This document shows positions 1-6,506 of a stretch of DNA of 6,843 nucleotides, piece after piece. The translations under genes and the position numbers were made by a program. The notes beneath the pieces are model-generated. The model did no database searches and was not told the DNA's origin. It saw nothing but the letters and a program-made list of their open reading frames with translations. This DNA comes from CAIOZW01 sp049317725 (GTDB lineage Bacteria; Acidobacteriota; Blastocatellia; RBC074), in contig JBMOHS010000198.1 of assembly GCA_049317725.1 (NCBI GenBank), positions 1 through 6,843 on the forward strand, given 5' to 3'. Each line of letters starts with the position of its first letter. The stretch's first letter is position 1.

Positions 1-578
1 GCGAGCGAGCGCTCCTCTGGGGAGAGTGCCTCCACAGGAAAACAGGCGGAGCATGGAACACGCTTCTCGGGCAGGCCCAGCGGCTTCTCCTGTCCACTGA
101 CCGCTCCTCCCCACCAGAGAAGCCCAACGAAAAGCAAGCTCGCCGTGCTGACTCTCCAGGAGTACTCCGCCCGCCCTCCACTCTTCACCTGCCTTTGTCG
201 ATTCTGCTCATCGTGTGCCATCAGATCTCCCTTTCGGTCGTTCGCCATCCCGGCTCTTTTTCTCTCGATCATCATTTTGGTCACCTCGACCAATCCGCTT
301 GAGAACGCCTTGAGGGTACCTGATCGGACCTTGATCGTCTCCGCTCAACTCACGAATGGTCCGAGAGAGGAGGTCAGCGGCCCCACAGGCCAGACTAGCG
401 GTTTGCCTCCCGGGAGAATTTGGAGCAGATCCACTCCCTCCCCCCATTTGACCATTGACCGGCTCCTCGCGACCACTCATCAGATTCTGATCGACGAGTG
501 CCCCTCTGCTGACTACGATCCCGATTTTCTTGACGTGAATCGATCCAGCCATCAAGTGAGGAGGAGAGGGAGTTTCCA
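1..578. other. Upstream region without a supported gene
   Basis: No convincing gene lies here. The top strand is pyrimidine-rich, so stop codons are scarce. Frame 1 is open from base 1 to a TGA at 580-582 and frame 3 is open to about base 300, but the translations are low-complexity, rich in Ser, Pro and Arg, and lack a recognisable domain. The only early start in frame 1 is a GTG at 145 with no good ribosome-binding site. I found no convincing -35/-10 pair; two TTGACC boxes at 448-453 and 455-460 have no acceptable -10 at 16-18 bases. The region most likely holds the untranslated leader and distant promoter of the receptor gene, and possibly the tail of an upstream gene outside the window. 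Confidence 0.5.
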
Positions 579-3500
579 ATGAACCGTCTGAACAATCGCA
601 TGAGAAAAGGAGCCCAGAGACTACGCTGGGAAAGGATGGAGGAGAGTTGGAGAGGGCGCCGGATGCTCTTGGTTGCAGGAGTGATCCTGGGGCTTCTCTT
701 CTCTGGTGGCACCACCGAAGCCGCCGTCACGGGAAAGATCACGGGCCGAGTCGTCGATCCGACCGGAGCCGCAATTGCCAATGCGACGGTCCGAGCAGTC
801 AATCGAGACACAGGCTTGGTTCGGGAGGCCACCACGGGAGAACGGGGGCTCTTCGTCCTGGCAGAGATCTCCCCGGGAAGCTATCGCTTGGAGGTGCGTC
901 GAGATGGGTTCCAGACTTGGGTACGTGAGGAGGTGACGGTCAGCGTCGCTGGCGTGGTCACAGAAGAGGTGACCCTCTCGGTCGGGGATGTCCGGGAGAC
1001 GGTGATCGTGACAACCGGCTCGGGACTGATCGAACGTGAAAGTGCAGCGGTGCAGACGCTTGTCGATCGACAGTTCGTCGCCAACCTCCCGCTCAATGGG
1101 CGCAGTTTTCAAACCCTGCTCGAACTGACTCCGGGAGTGGTCCTGACCCGGACCGGCAGCACCGGTGGGAGCATTGCCACGGGGCAGTTCTCGGTCAATG
1201 GACAACGGAGCAACGCCAACTACTTTCTGGTCGACGGTGTGAGCGGCAACATCGGCGCCAGCGTCACCGCCCAAGGCTTCCAACAAGCGGCTGGAACCCT
1301 TCCGGGGATGACCGTACTGGGTGGGTTCAGCGGTCTGGTAACGGTCGATGCGCTGCAAGAGTTTCGGGTACAGACCTCGAGCTACGCGCCAGAATTTGGG
1401 AGAATGCCGGGTGGGCAGATCTCGATCGCGACTCGCTCGGGAAGCAATCGCTTCTCCGGGTCCCTCTTTCACTACCTCCGCAATGAAGCCCTCGACGCCG
1501 CTGACTGGTTCGACAATCGGGATGGGCGTGGACGGCGTAAACTGCGCCAAAACGACTTCGGAGGGACGATCGGCGGGCCGATCCGTCTTCCCAAATCGGT
1601 CTTTGGTCCGCTTGGGTATGACGGAACGGATCGAACCTTCTTCTTTGTCTCCCACGAGAGTGTCCTTCTCATCCAGCCCCAACCGGGGGTCCTGCTCGCC
1701 CGCGTTCCGTCGGTCGAGGCTCGCAATCAGGCGACAGGGCCGATGCAGGCTGTCCTGCGTGCCTTCCCGCTGCCCAATTTGCCAGCGGTCAATCCGGGCG
1801 GTGCCGGAGGTGACCCACGGGATGCCGGCCGCTACACCGCCGGACTCTCCTACCCTTCGACCCTCCACGCGACCAGCTTCCGGCTCGACCACCACCTCAA
1901 TCGTCAGATCCAGATCTTCGGGCGTTTCAACGAAGCACCGTCCAACTCATCGATCCGCTCCTTCCCCAGCCAGGAGAACTTCTTTCGGCAGGACAATCGG
2001 ACTCTCACGCTCGGGATGACCTGGACGGTGACTCCGCGATTGGTCAGTGACCTCCGCTTCAACAGCAGCCAGTCGAATGGGCAGTTCGCGTTTCAAGGGA
2101 CTCCGGTCGACGGGGCGATCCTTCCACCGGACAATCTCATCTTCCCCAGTTTCACCTCCCGGGCGGCGACACGGGTCAGCTTCCAACTGATGCCGGGAGA
2201 TTTCAACGCAGGAATTTCAGCCGGAAATTTGACACTCGGGAAGGCGGTCGGAAATCGTCAGCGCCAGATCAACATCGTCGAGAACTTGACATGGGTCCAG
2301 GGCCGGCACGAATGGAAGTTTGGGTTCGATTACCGTCGGCTGCGCCCCATCCAGGAGGCAAGTGATATCGGGATCAGCTACGTCTTCAGCACCGAGGCCG
2401 CCCGGGCATCGGGGACTCCCAACAGCATCACCCTCCAGGCATTCGCGCCGATCACGGACTTCTATGTCCACAACTTCTCTGGATTTCTTCAGGACACCTT
2501 CCGGATCAAGCCCCGCTTGACCCTGACCTACGGGGCACGCTACGAGGTCAACCCCCCCCTGGCGGGAGATCGTCTCCCTTTCCAGATCGATGGGCTCGAG
2601 AATCCCCTCACCGCCACCATTGCCAAGCCCGGGACGCGGCAATGGGAGACGACCTGGAACAACGTGGCACCCCGGGTGGGGCTGGCCTGGACCATCTCGG
2701 AGAGACATTCGCTCGTCTTTCGCGCTGGGACCGGGATCTTCTATGACACCGGGCAAGGAACGGCACTGCGAGGCTACAGCAGCTTCCCCTACAACACCGT
2801 GCGCACGATCACCAATCCAGCTCAGCTGCGATTCCCCGCGCAGGAGGCGGACCTGACCCCGCCAGCCTTTTCTGACACGCTTCCACCCCCCTACAGCGCC
2901 AGCTTCTTCGTCTTCGATCGCAATCTCAAACTCCCCTATACCCGGCAGTGGAACGTCGCGCTGGAGAAAGGATTGGGACAGCAGCAGTCGATCAGCGTCT
3001 CCTATGTTGGAGCGCAGGGACGACGGCTGCTGCGGGCCGAGCAGCTGCGCAACTACAACGCCGCCTTTGTACGAGACCGCTTCCGGCTCAACACGGGAGC
3101 CATCACCGTCCTCAATCCGGCGATCTTCGGTCCCGCACCCTCAACCACTCCTCAGGCCGGGGCTCCCGTCTCGATCACGCGCAATGGCGCGGAATCTGAT
3201 TACCATGCCCTGCAAGTGCAGTTTCGTCGACGGTTCGTGCGGCGCTGGCAGGCGCAGGCGTCCTACACCTATGCCCGATCGCTCGACACCGTCTCGGATG
3301 AGTTGACGACGGGAATCCCTGAACGGGACATCAACTTGGCACTGGAGCGGGGACCATCCGATTTCGATCTCCGCCACAACTTCACCTCCGCGATCAGCTA
3401 TGAGTTCGGTCGCCCTTCCGGTCCAGCCCTTTGGCGAAACTTGGTTGGAGGATGGTCGTTGGACGGAATTGGTCGGGTCCAATCAGCTCGCCCCTTCAGC

Positions 3501-4004
3501 GTCATCACCCAGGAGTTCGATATTCTGAACATCGCGGCGACACGACGCGTCGACTTGGTCGCGGGTGTCCCCGTCTACTTGACTGACAGCTCGGCCCCCG
3601 GTGGAAAGCGACTCAACCACGCCGCTTTTGCGGTACCGACACCGGGACGACAAGGGACGCTCGGACGGAACGGGCTGCGCGGCTTTGGCCTCTGGCAGGT
3701 CGATCTGGCCGTCCGACGTCAGTTCACCCTCGGAGAGCGAACGCAACTCCAGTTCCGGACCGAGTTCTTCAACCTGACCAATCACCCCAACTTCAATGAC
3801 CCAGCCGCATCCTTTGTACCCGGGGCTGCCCCCAGCGGCTGCAACCTGAATCAGGCGACCTTCGGCTGCTCCATCAGCATGCTGGGGAGGGGATTGAGTG
3901 GAAACACAGGCGCCAATCAGACCAGCCCCAGCGCTGGATTCAATTCGCTCTATCAGATTGGTGGCCCGAGATCGATCCAGCTCTCGATGAAGCTTCTCTT
4001 TTGA
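579..4004 (+). CDS. Oar-like TonB-dependent outer-membrane receptor with carboxypeptidase-regulatory-like domain
   Basis: This 1,141-residue outer-membrane beta-barrel is probably a TonB-energised transporter or an Oar-type surface protein; its substrate cannot be read from sequence. A basic leader (residues 1-28) precedes a hydrophobic stretch (29-42) and a likely signal-peptidase site near TEAA-V (46-50). Residues 51-137 form a carboxypeptidase-regulatory-like beta-sandwich (GKITGRVVDPTGA). ETVIVTT (140-146) resembles a TonB box. The plug region (about 147-290) has LPLNGRSFQTLLELTPGV, FSVNGQRSNANYFLVDG and a GRMPGGQISIATRSGSN segment. The barrel runs to the C-terminus, which ends IQLSMKLLF with a terminal Phe, as expected for BAM-dependent insertion. 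Length fits the family. The ATG at 579 has purine-rich GAGGGAG (566-572) six bases upstream and AGGAGG at 559-564; in-frame ATGs at 600, 636 and 663 are weaker alternatives. No SusD-like partner is visible. Only two cysteines occur, 1088 and 1097. Confidence 0.93.
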   Translation: MNRLNNRMRKGAQRLRWERMEESWRGRRMLLVAGVILGLLFSGGTTEAAVTGKITGRVVDPTGAAIANATVRAVNRDTGLVREATTGERGLFVLAEISPGSYRLEVRRDGFQTWVREEVTVSVAGVVTEEVTLSVGDVRETVIVTTGSGLIERESAAVQTLVDRQFVANLPLNGRSFQTLLELTPGVVLTRTGSTGGSIATGQFSVNGQRSNANYFLVDGVSGNIGASVTAQGFQQAAGTLPGMTVLGGFSGLVTVDALQEFRVQTSSYAPEFGRMPGGQISIATRSGSNRFSGSLFHYLRNEALDAADWFDNRDGRGRRKLRQNDFGGTIGGPIRLPKSVFGPLGYDGTDRTFFFVSHESVLLIQPQPGVLLARVPSVEARNQATGPMQAVLRAFPLPNLPAVNPGGAGGDPRDAGRYTAGLSYPSTLHATSFRLDHHLNRQIQIFGRFNEAPSNSSIRSFPSQENFFRQDNRTLTLGMTWTVTPRLVSDLRFNSSQSNGQFAFQGTPVDGAILPPDNLIFPSFTSRAATRVSFQLMPGDFNAGISAGNLTLGKAVGNRQRQINIVENLTWVQGRHEWKFGFDYRRLRPIQEASDIGISYVFSTEAARASGTPNSITLQAFAPITDFYVHNFSGFLQDTFRIKPRLTLTYGARYEVNPPLAGDRLPFQIDGLENPLTATIAKPGTRQWETTWNNVAPRVGLAWTISERHSLVFRAGTGIFYDTGQGTALRGYSSFPYNTVRTITNPAQLRFPAQEADLTPPAFSDTLPPPYSASFFVFDRNLKLPYTRQWNVALEKGLGQQQSISVSYVGAQGRRLLRAEQLRNYNAAFVRDRFRLNTGAITVLNPAIFGPAPSTTPQAGAPVSITRNGAESDYHALQVQFRRRFVRRWQAQASYTYARSLDTVSDELTTGIPERDINLALERGPSDFDLRHNFTSAISYEFGRPSGPALWRNLVGGWSLDGIGRVQSARPFSVITQEFDILNIAATRRVDLVAGVPVYLTDSSAPGGKRLNHAAFAVPTPGRQGTLGRNGLRGFGLWQVDLAVRRQFTLGERTQLQFRTEFFNLTNHPNFNDPAASFVPGAAPSGCNLNQATFGCSISMLGRGLSGNTGANQTSPSAGFNSLYQIGGPRSIQLSMKLLF

Positions 4005-4032
4005 AGCCGGGAAGAGTCATTTCAACCAAGCC

Positions 4033-4060
4033 GGGGAGGGGGCCGACCGACCTCCTCCCT
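4033..4060 (+). promoter_or_regulatory. G/C-rich hairpin between the receptor and WG-repeat genes
   Basis: Bases 4033-4042 (GGGGAGGGGG) pair with 4051-4060 (CCTCCTCCCT) in ten pairs, of which two are G-U, around an eight-base loop. The stem starts 29 bases after the receptor stop. The bases that follow (TGTCCCATC) are not a T tract, so it is a poor intrinsic terminator. It could act as a weak attenuator, a 3'-end stabiliser or a leader element of the next gene. The pairing is seen directly; any role is inference, and the local purine/pyrimidine bias makes such stems easier to form by chance. Confidence 0.45.
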
Positions 4061-4093
4061 TGTCCCATCTACAGAACGTAGACTTAAGGAGGA
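4053..4093 (+). promoter_or_regulatory. Perfect Shine-Dalgarno with a possible sequestering stem
   Basis: TAAGGAGG at 4085-4092 is a full match to the 16S anti-Shine-Dalgarno sequence and lies nine bases before ATG 4102, which fixes that start. TCCTCCCTT at 4053-4061 can pair with AAGGAGGA at 4086-4093, giving eight pairs with one bulged C. Inside this, TCTAC (4068-4072) pairs with GTAGA (4078-4082) around a five-base loop. This fold would hide the ribosome-binding site. It excludes the hairpin at 4033-4060, because both use the same pyrimidine arm. The Shine-Dalgarno is secure; switching is hypothetical. Confidence 0.5.
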
Positions 4094-4101
4094 TGAACTC
4101 G

Positions 4102-4779
4102 ATGACGCAAGAATCTTGTGGAAGGCGACCCAGTTGTCGGTGGATGCTGTTGGTGAGCTTGTTGATCGTTCCAGTGCTTGGACTGGCCCAGACGGATCCC
4201 GTACCAACTGAGACGGCCGGCACACCAGGGACGCTTCCACCCGTCTCCGTTTTGACCCGGGAGGCGAAGAACGAAGACGAACTGCTCTTCATTCGCGAGA
4301 ATGGAAAGTTCGGGTTTATTGACCGCACAGGGAAGCCGGTCATCCCCTGCATCTACGAAAATACCTATGGGTTTACGGAGGGTATGGCTGGCGTGCGCCT
4401 CAAAGGGCGTATCGGCTATCTCGATCGCACCGGCAAGATGGTCATTCCCGTCCAGTTCGAAGACGGCTACGCCTTCTTCGAGGGGCTCGCTTGGGTCAAG
4501 ATCGAGGGGAAGTATGCCTGGATCAATCGACAGGGGAAAGTCGTCATTGCTCCGGCAAGCTATGAGGAGGTCGCGACAGGATTCTCGGACGGGCTGACCG
4601 CGGTCAAACAGAATGGGCGATGGGGCTACATCGATCGACAAGGGCAGATGGTGATTCGTCCCCAGTATGTCAAGGCGACCAAGTTTCGGGAAGGGATCGC
4701 CCAGACCGTTCTCCCGGGGGATCCAGGCAAATATGCCTGGATTGACCGGACGGGGAAGATCATCTGGCAGGAGCCTTGA
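4102..4779 (+). CDS. Secreted WG-repeat protein
   Basis: This 225-residue protein has a signal peptide followed by five WG-type repeats. The hydrophobic core is at residues 15-29 (MLLVSLLIVPVLGLA), with cleavage likely near A29-Q30; there is no lipobox cysteine, so it is not an evident lipoprotein. Residues 31-60 form a Pro/Thr-rich linker. Repeat cores are KFGFIDRTGK (69), RIGYLDRTGK (103), KYAWINRQGK (137), RWGYIDRQGQ (173) and KYAWIDRTGK (210), spaced 34, 34, 36 and 37 residues, each followed by a V(I)IxPxxY/F-type strand and a G/A-rich turn. WG repeats are beta-rich modules of unclear, possibly ligand- or partner-binding function. The start at 4102 is set by TAAGGAGG nine bases upstream; ATG 4093 abuts that site and a TTG at 4060 lies in the hairpin arm. 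No promoter is evident in the 97-base gap, so co-transcription with the receptor gene is likely. Its job is unknown. Confidence 0.88.
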   Translation: MTQESCGRRPSCRWMLLVSLLIVPVLGLAQTDPVPTETAGTPGTLPPVSVLTREAKNEDELLFIRENGKFGFIDRTGKPVIPCIYENTYGFTEGMAGVRLKGRIGYLDRTGKMVIPVQFEDGYAFFEGLAWVKIEGKYAWINRQGKVVIAPASYEEVATGFSDGLTAVKQNGRWGYIDRQGQMVIRPQYVKATKFREGIAQTVLPGDPGKYAWIDRTGKIIWQEP

Positions 4780-4800
4780 CCCTCACTTGCAGATCGGCTT

Positions 4801-4905
4801 GAGAGAGGCGGTGGAAGGGGACCAATCTGGCACGTTGCCGTAAACCGTGAGCATACTCGGGCCCCCGTTCAACCGACGCTAACCAGATGCTCCTTCCCCT
4901 CTCTC
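4801..4905. repeat. Long imperfect inverted repeat / candidate structured RNA
   Basis: Three consecutive arms pair in nested order: 4801-4808 with 4898-4905 (eight pairs, GAGAGAGG/CCTCTCTC), 4813-4820 with 4890-4897 (eight pairs, one G-U), and 4825-4830 with 4883-4888 (six pairs, ATCTGG/CCAGAT). They are separated by a four-base bulge and a small internal loop. The apex can form a short CACG/CGTG hairpin (4831-4834 with 4846-4849) and a CGG/CCG hairpin (4858-4860 with 4865-4867). It begins 21 bases after the WG gene stop. It could be a 3'-end structure, an RNA element or a remnant of a small inverted-repeat element. No known class is assigned. Confidence 0.4.
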
Positions 4906-4919
4906 GTCTTGAAGCCATC

Positions 4920-4942
4920 GCGGGAGCTCGATTCCCTCCCGT
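4920..4942 (+). other. Short G/C-rich hairpin
   Basis: CGGGAG (4921-4926) pairs with CTCCCG (4936-4941), with an extra G-U pair outside, around a nine-base loop. The bases after it (CCCGATTG) lack the T tract of an intrinsic terminator. It may assist termination after the WG gene, but the stem is short enough to be chance. Confidence 0.2.
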
Positions 4943-4947
4943 CCCGA

Positions 4948-4963
4948 TTGAAAAGTTGAAAAG
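4948..4963. repeat. Perfect tandem octamer, TTGAAAAG x2
   Basis: TTGAAAAG occurs twice in direct succession, in an A-rich patch that stands out from the GC-rich surroundings. CGATT (4945-4949) and AATCG (4968-4972) flank it as a short inverted repeat. It lies about 110 bases upstream of the -35 box of the pabB promoter. It could be a direct-repeat binding site for a regulator or simply replication slippage. Confidence 0.35.
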
Positions 4964-5072
4964 AGGAAATCGAAGAGACGGCAAGCCGACGGATCAGTAG
5001 ACGGCCCTCCCTCCCAGCACGATCATCTCCCGCTCCCTCCCCTCTTCATCAGACAAGAGCATAGAAACAGAC

Positions 5073-5101
5073 TTGGTCAAGCCTGGCCGTGAAGGGATAA
5101 T
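5073..5101 (+). promoter_or_regulatory. Sigma-70-type promoter for the pabB-pabA unit
   Basis: TTGGTC (5073-5078) and GATAAT (5096-5101) are separated by exactly 17 bases. The -10 matches TATAAT at five of six positions; the -35 keeps only the TTG core. Transcription would start near 5108, giving a leader of about 40 bases before ATG 5148. This supports a transcription unit separate from the WG-repeat gene. Acidobacterial promoters are poorly defined, so this rests on the general bacterial consensus. Confidence 0.5.
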
Positions 5102-5147
5102 CGTCTAGCAAAAAGGGTGCTTGGTGAGCAGGGAGAATGTGCATCGA

Positions 5148-6500
5148 ATGGGTCGATCAAAGAGTCTTGGCCAGCTGTCAACAGCCAGTATCCCCTTTGC
5201 GGGGCTGGCCCCGCTCCTCAAGGCCTGTGGTCACCGCGTCATGCTGCGTTGGCAGCGTGACGCGGGCAGCTTTGAGGGGTTTGTCGATTTCGAGACTTGG
5301 CGGCAACTCGATCGCCAGCAGATCGAAGCCGACCTTCAGTCGCTTGAACTGCATCGGATTCCAACCATTTCCAAGGATTCCAGGGACGAGACCTTCACGG
5401 GGTGGGTCGGTTTTTTCGGGTACGAGTGGCTCTGCGCGCTGCAAGGAATCGAATGTCAGGCCCCGCGGGACATCGAGGGAATTCCGGATGGACTCTTTGC
5501 CCGGCCAACCGTCCGATGGGTCATTCGTGACGACCAAGTCGATCTCTATGGACTGGATCGACGTCGGGTAGCCACATGGGCGGAGAAGTTGGCCGCTCCG
5601 ATCGCAGCGGAGACTGAGCTGGTGGCTCCCCCTCGAGGGTCGACGCCTGAGGTCAACTGCGACTTGGCCGCGTATGAGCAGATGTTCGAGCAGGCCAAGG
5701 AGGCGATTCGGAAGGGGGAGACCTATCAGATCAAACTCTCGATTCGCCACCGCACGGCGGCACCCGATCCTGCGAGCGCGTTTGCCAAGCTCATGCAGCG
5801 CAATCCGGCACCGGAGGCCTTCTATTTGCGATGGGACGACTTCGCGCTCGTCAGCTGCTCCCCGGAAACGGTGATCGATCTGCGCGGGACCACTCTGGCG
5901 ACCCGCCCCATTGGGGGCACCTTTCCGCGCAAAGCCGACGGCCAGTCGATCGATCCTGCGCAGTTGCGTTCGGCATTTGCCGCAGATGGCAAGGAGAGTT
6001 CCGAACACAACATGCTGATCGACCTCGAGCGCAACGACCTCAACCGCGTCTGCCGCAGTGGTTCGGTGCAGATCACCCACTTGCGGGAGGTCGAGAGCTA
6101 CGCTCACGTTCACCACTTGGTGACGCGCCTTGCCGGAGAGATCCACCCCACGGCACGGCAATCGGACATCCTGCGGGCAATGCTGCCGGGCGGCTCGATC
6201 ACCGGCTGCCCGAAGTACCGCACCATCGAGCTGATCGACCGCTGGGAACCTTCCTTTCGCGGCCCTTACACAGGATCGTTCGGCACCATCGCCGACGACG
6301 GCGACTTGCACTTCAATCTCATCATTCGCACCCTCATGATCCAAGGTCGGGATGGCTACGTCCAAGCCGGTGGTGGCATTGTCATCCAGTCCAATGCCGC
6401 CTACGAGTACCGTGAAAACTTATTGAAAGGAAAGGCCTTGTTGGATCTGTTGGATGTCATCGAGGAACCGGATCACGAGACTGCTCTCATTGGTGGATAG
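5148..6500 (+). CDS. pabB: Aminodeoxychorismate synthase component I (PabB-type chorismate-binding enzyme)
   Basis: This 450-residue cytoplasmic enzyme should aminate chorismate to 4-amino-4-deoxychorismate in p-aminobenzoate/folate synthesis, using ammonia from a PabA subunit. The N-terminal part (about 1-165, with GWVGFFGYEW at 85-94) resembles component I N-domains and lacks the LLES tryptophan-feedback motif of TrpE. The chorismate-binding domain (about 172-437) shows GETYQIKLS (190-198), CSPE (237-240), RPIGGTFPR (253-261), EHNMLIDLERNDLNRVC (286-302), PGGSITGCPKYRTIELID (347-364) and GGGIVIQSNAAYEYREN (408-424). GGSITG is PabB-like; TrpE usually has AGTLSG. However PIGGT lacks the Lys of PIKGT, so an anthranilate-synthase-type activity remains an alternative. 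The only upstream ATG, 5148, has GGGAG 12 bases before it; GTG 5124, GTG 5139 and TTG 5121 are in-frame alternatives. The partner gene follows six bases after the stop. Confidence 0.87.
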   Translation: MGRSKSLGQLSTASIPFAGLAPLLKACGHRVMLRWQRDAGSFEGFVDFETWRQLDRQQIEADLQSLELHRIPTISKDSRDETFTGWVGFFGYEWLCALQGIECQAPRDIEGIPDGLFARPTVRWVIRDDQVDLYGLDRRRVATWAEKLAAPIAAETELVAPPRGSTPEVNCDLAAYEQMFEQAKEAIRKGETYQIKLSIRHRTAAPDPASAFAKLMQRNPAPEAFYLRWDDFALVSCSPETVIDLRGTTLATRPIGGTFPRKADGQSIDPAQLRSAFAADGKESSEHNMLIDLERNDLNRVCRSGSVQITHLREVESYAHVHHLVTRLAGEIHPTARQSDILRAMLPGGSITGCPKYRTIELIDRWEPSFRGPYTGSFGTIADDGDLHFNLIIRTLMIQGRDGYVQAGGGIVIQSNAAYEYRENLLKGKALLDLLDVIEEPDHETALIGG

Positions 6501-6506
6501 CCGAGC

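Larger units (their letters stand above)
4780..5147. other. Intergenic region between the WG-repeat gene and pabB
   Basis: About 370 bases without a supported gene. From left to right it holds a long imperfect inverted repeat (4801-4905), a seven-pair hairpin (4920-4942), a perfect tandem octamer (4948-4963), two clusters of C tracts (5005-5015 and 5027-5042), and a promoter (5073-5101). No stem is followed by a T tract, so the terminator of the WG gene is not identified. Short open frames here have no ribosome-binding site or recognisable product. Confidence 0.6.

Noticed and set aside
331..359. Promoter TTGATC with GAATGG at 17 bases upstream of the receptor gene
   Set aside because: The -10 shares almost nothing with TATAAT.
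621..1895. A 424-codon open frame on the minus strand under the receptor gene
   Set aside because: It is antisense to clear TonB-receptor coding sequence, has no domain or ribosome-binding site, and is explained by GC-rich codon use on the plus strand.
4033..4060. Intrinsic terminator after the receptor gene
   Set aside because: The stem is strong but no T tract follows, so classic termination is not supported.
4060..4101. Longer WG-repeat protein starting at TTG 4060 or ATG 4093
   Set aside because: TTG 4060 lies in a hairpin arm without a ribosome-binding site and ATG 4093 directly abuts TAAGGAGG; ATG 4102 has ideal spacing.
4801..4905. Cobalamin-riboswitch-like look (GGTGGAA and a CCAGATGCTCCTTCC segment)
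   Set aside because: The core and the B12 box do not match the consensus, the helices pair differently, and the following gene is not a usual cobalamin target.
5178..6365. A 395-codon open frame on the minus strand under pabB
   Set aside because: Shadow of a gene with unmistakable chorismate-binding motifs; its own translation has no recognisable features.
5148..6500. Anthranilate synthase component I (TrpE)
   Set aside because: No LLES feedback motif and GGSITG rather than AGTLSG favour PabB; kept only as an alternative because PIGGT is not PIKGT.
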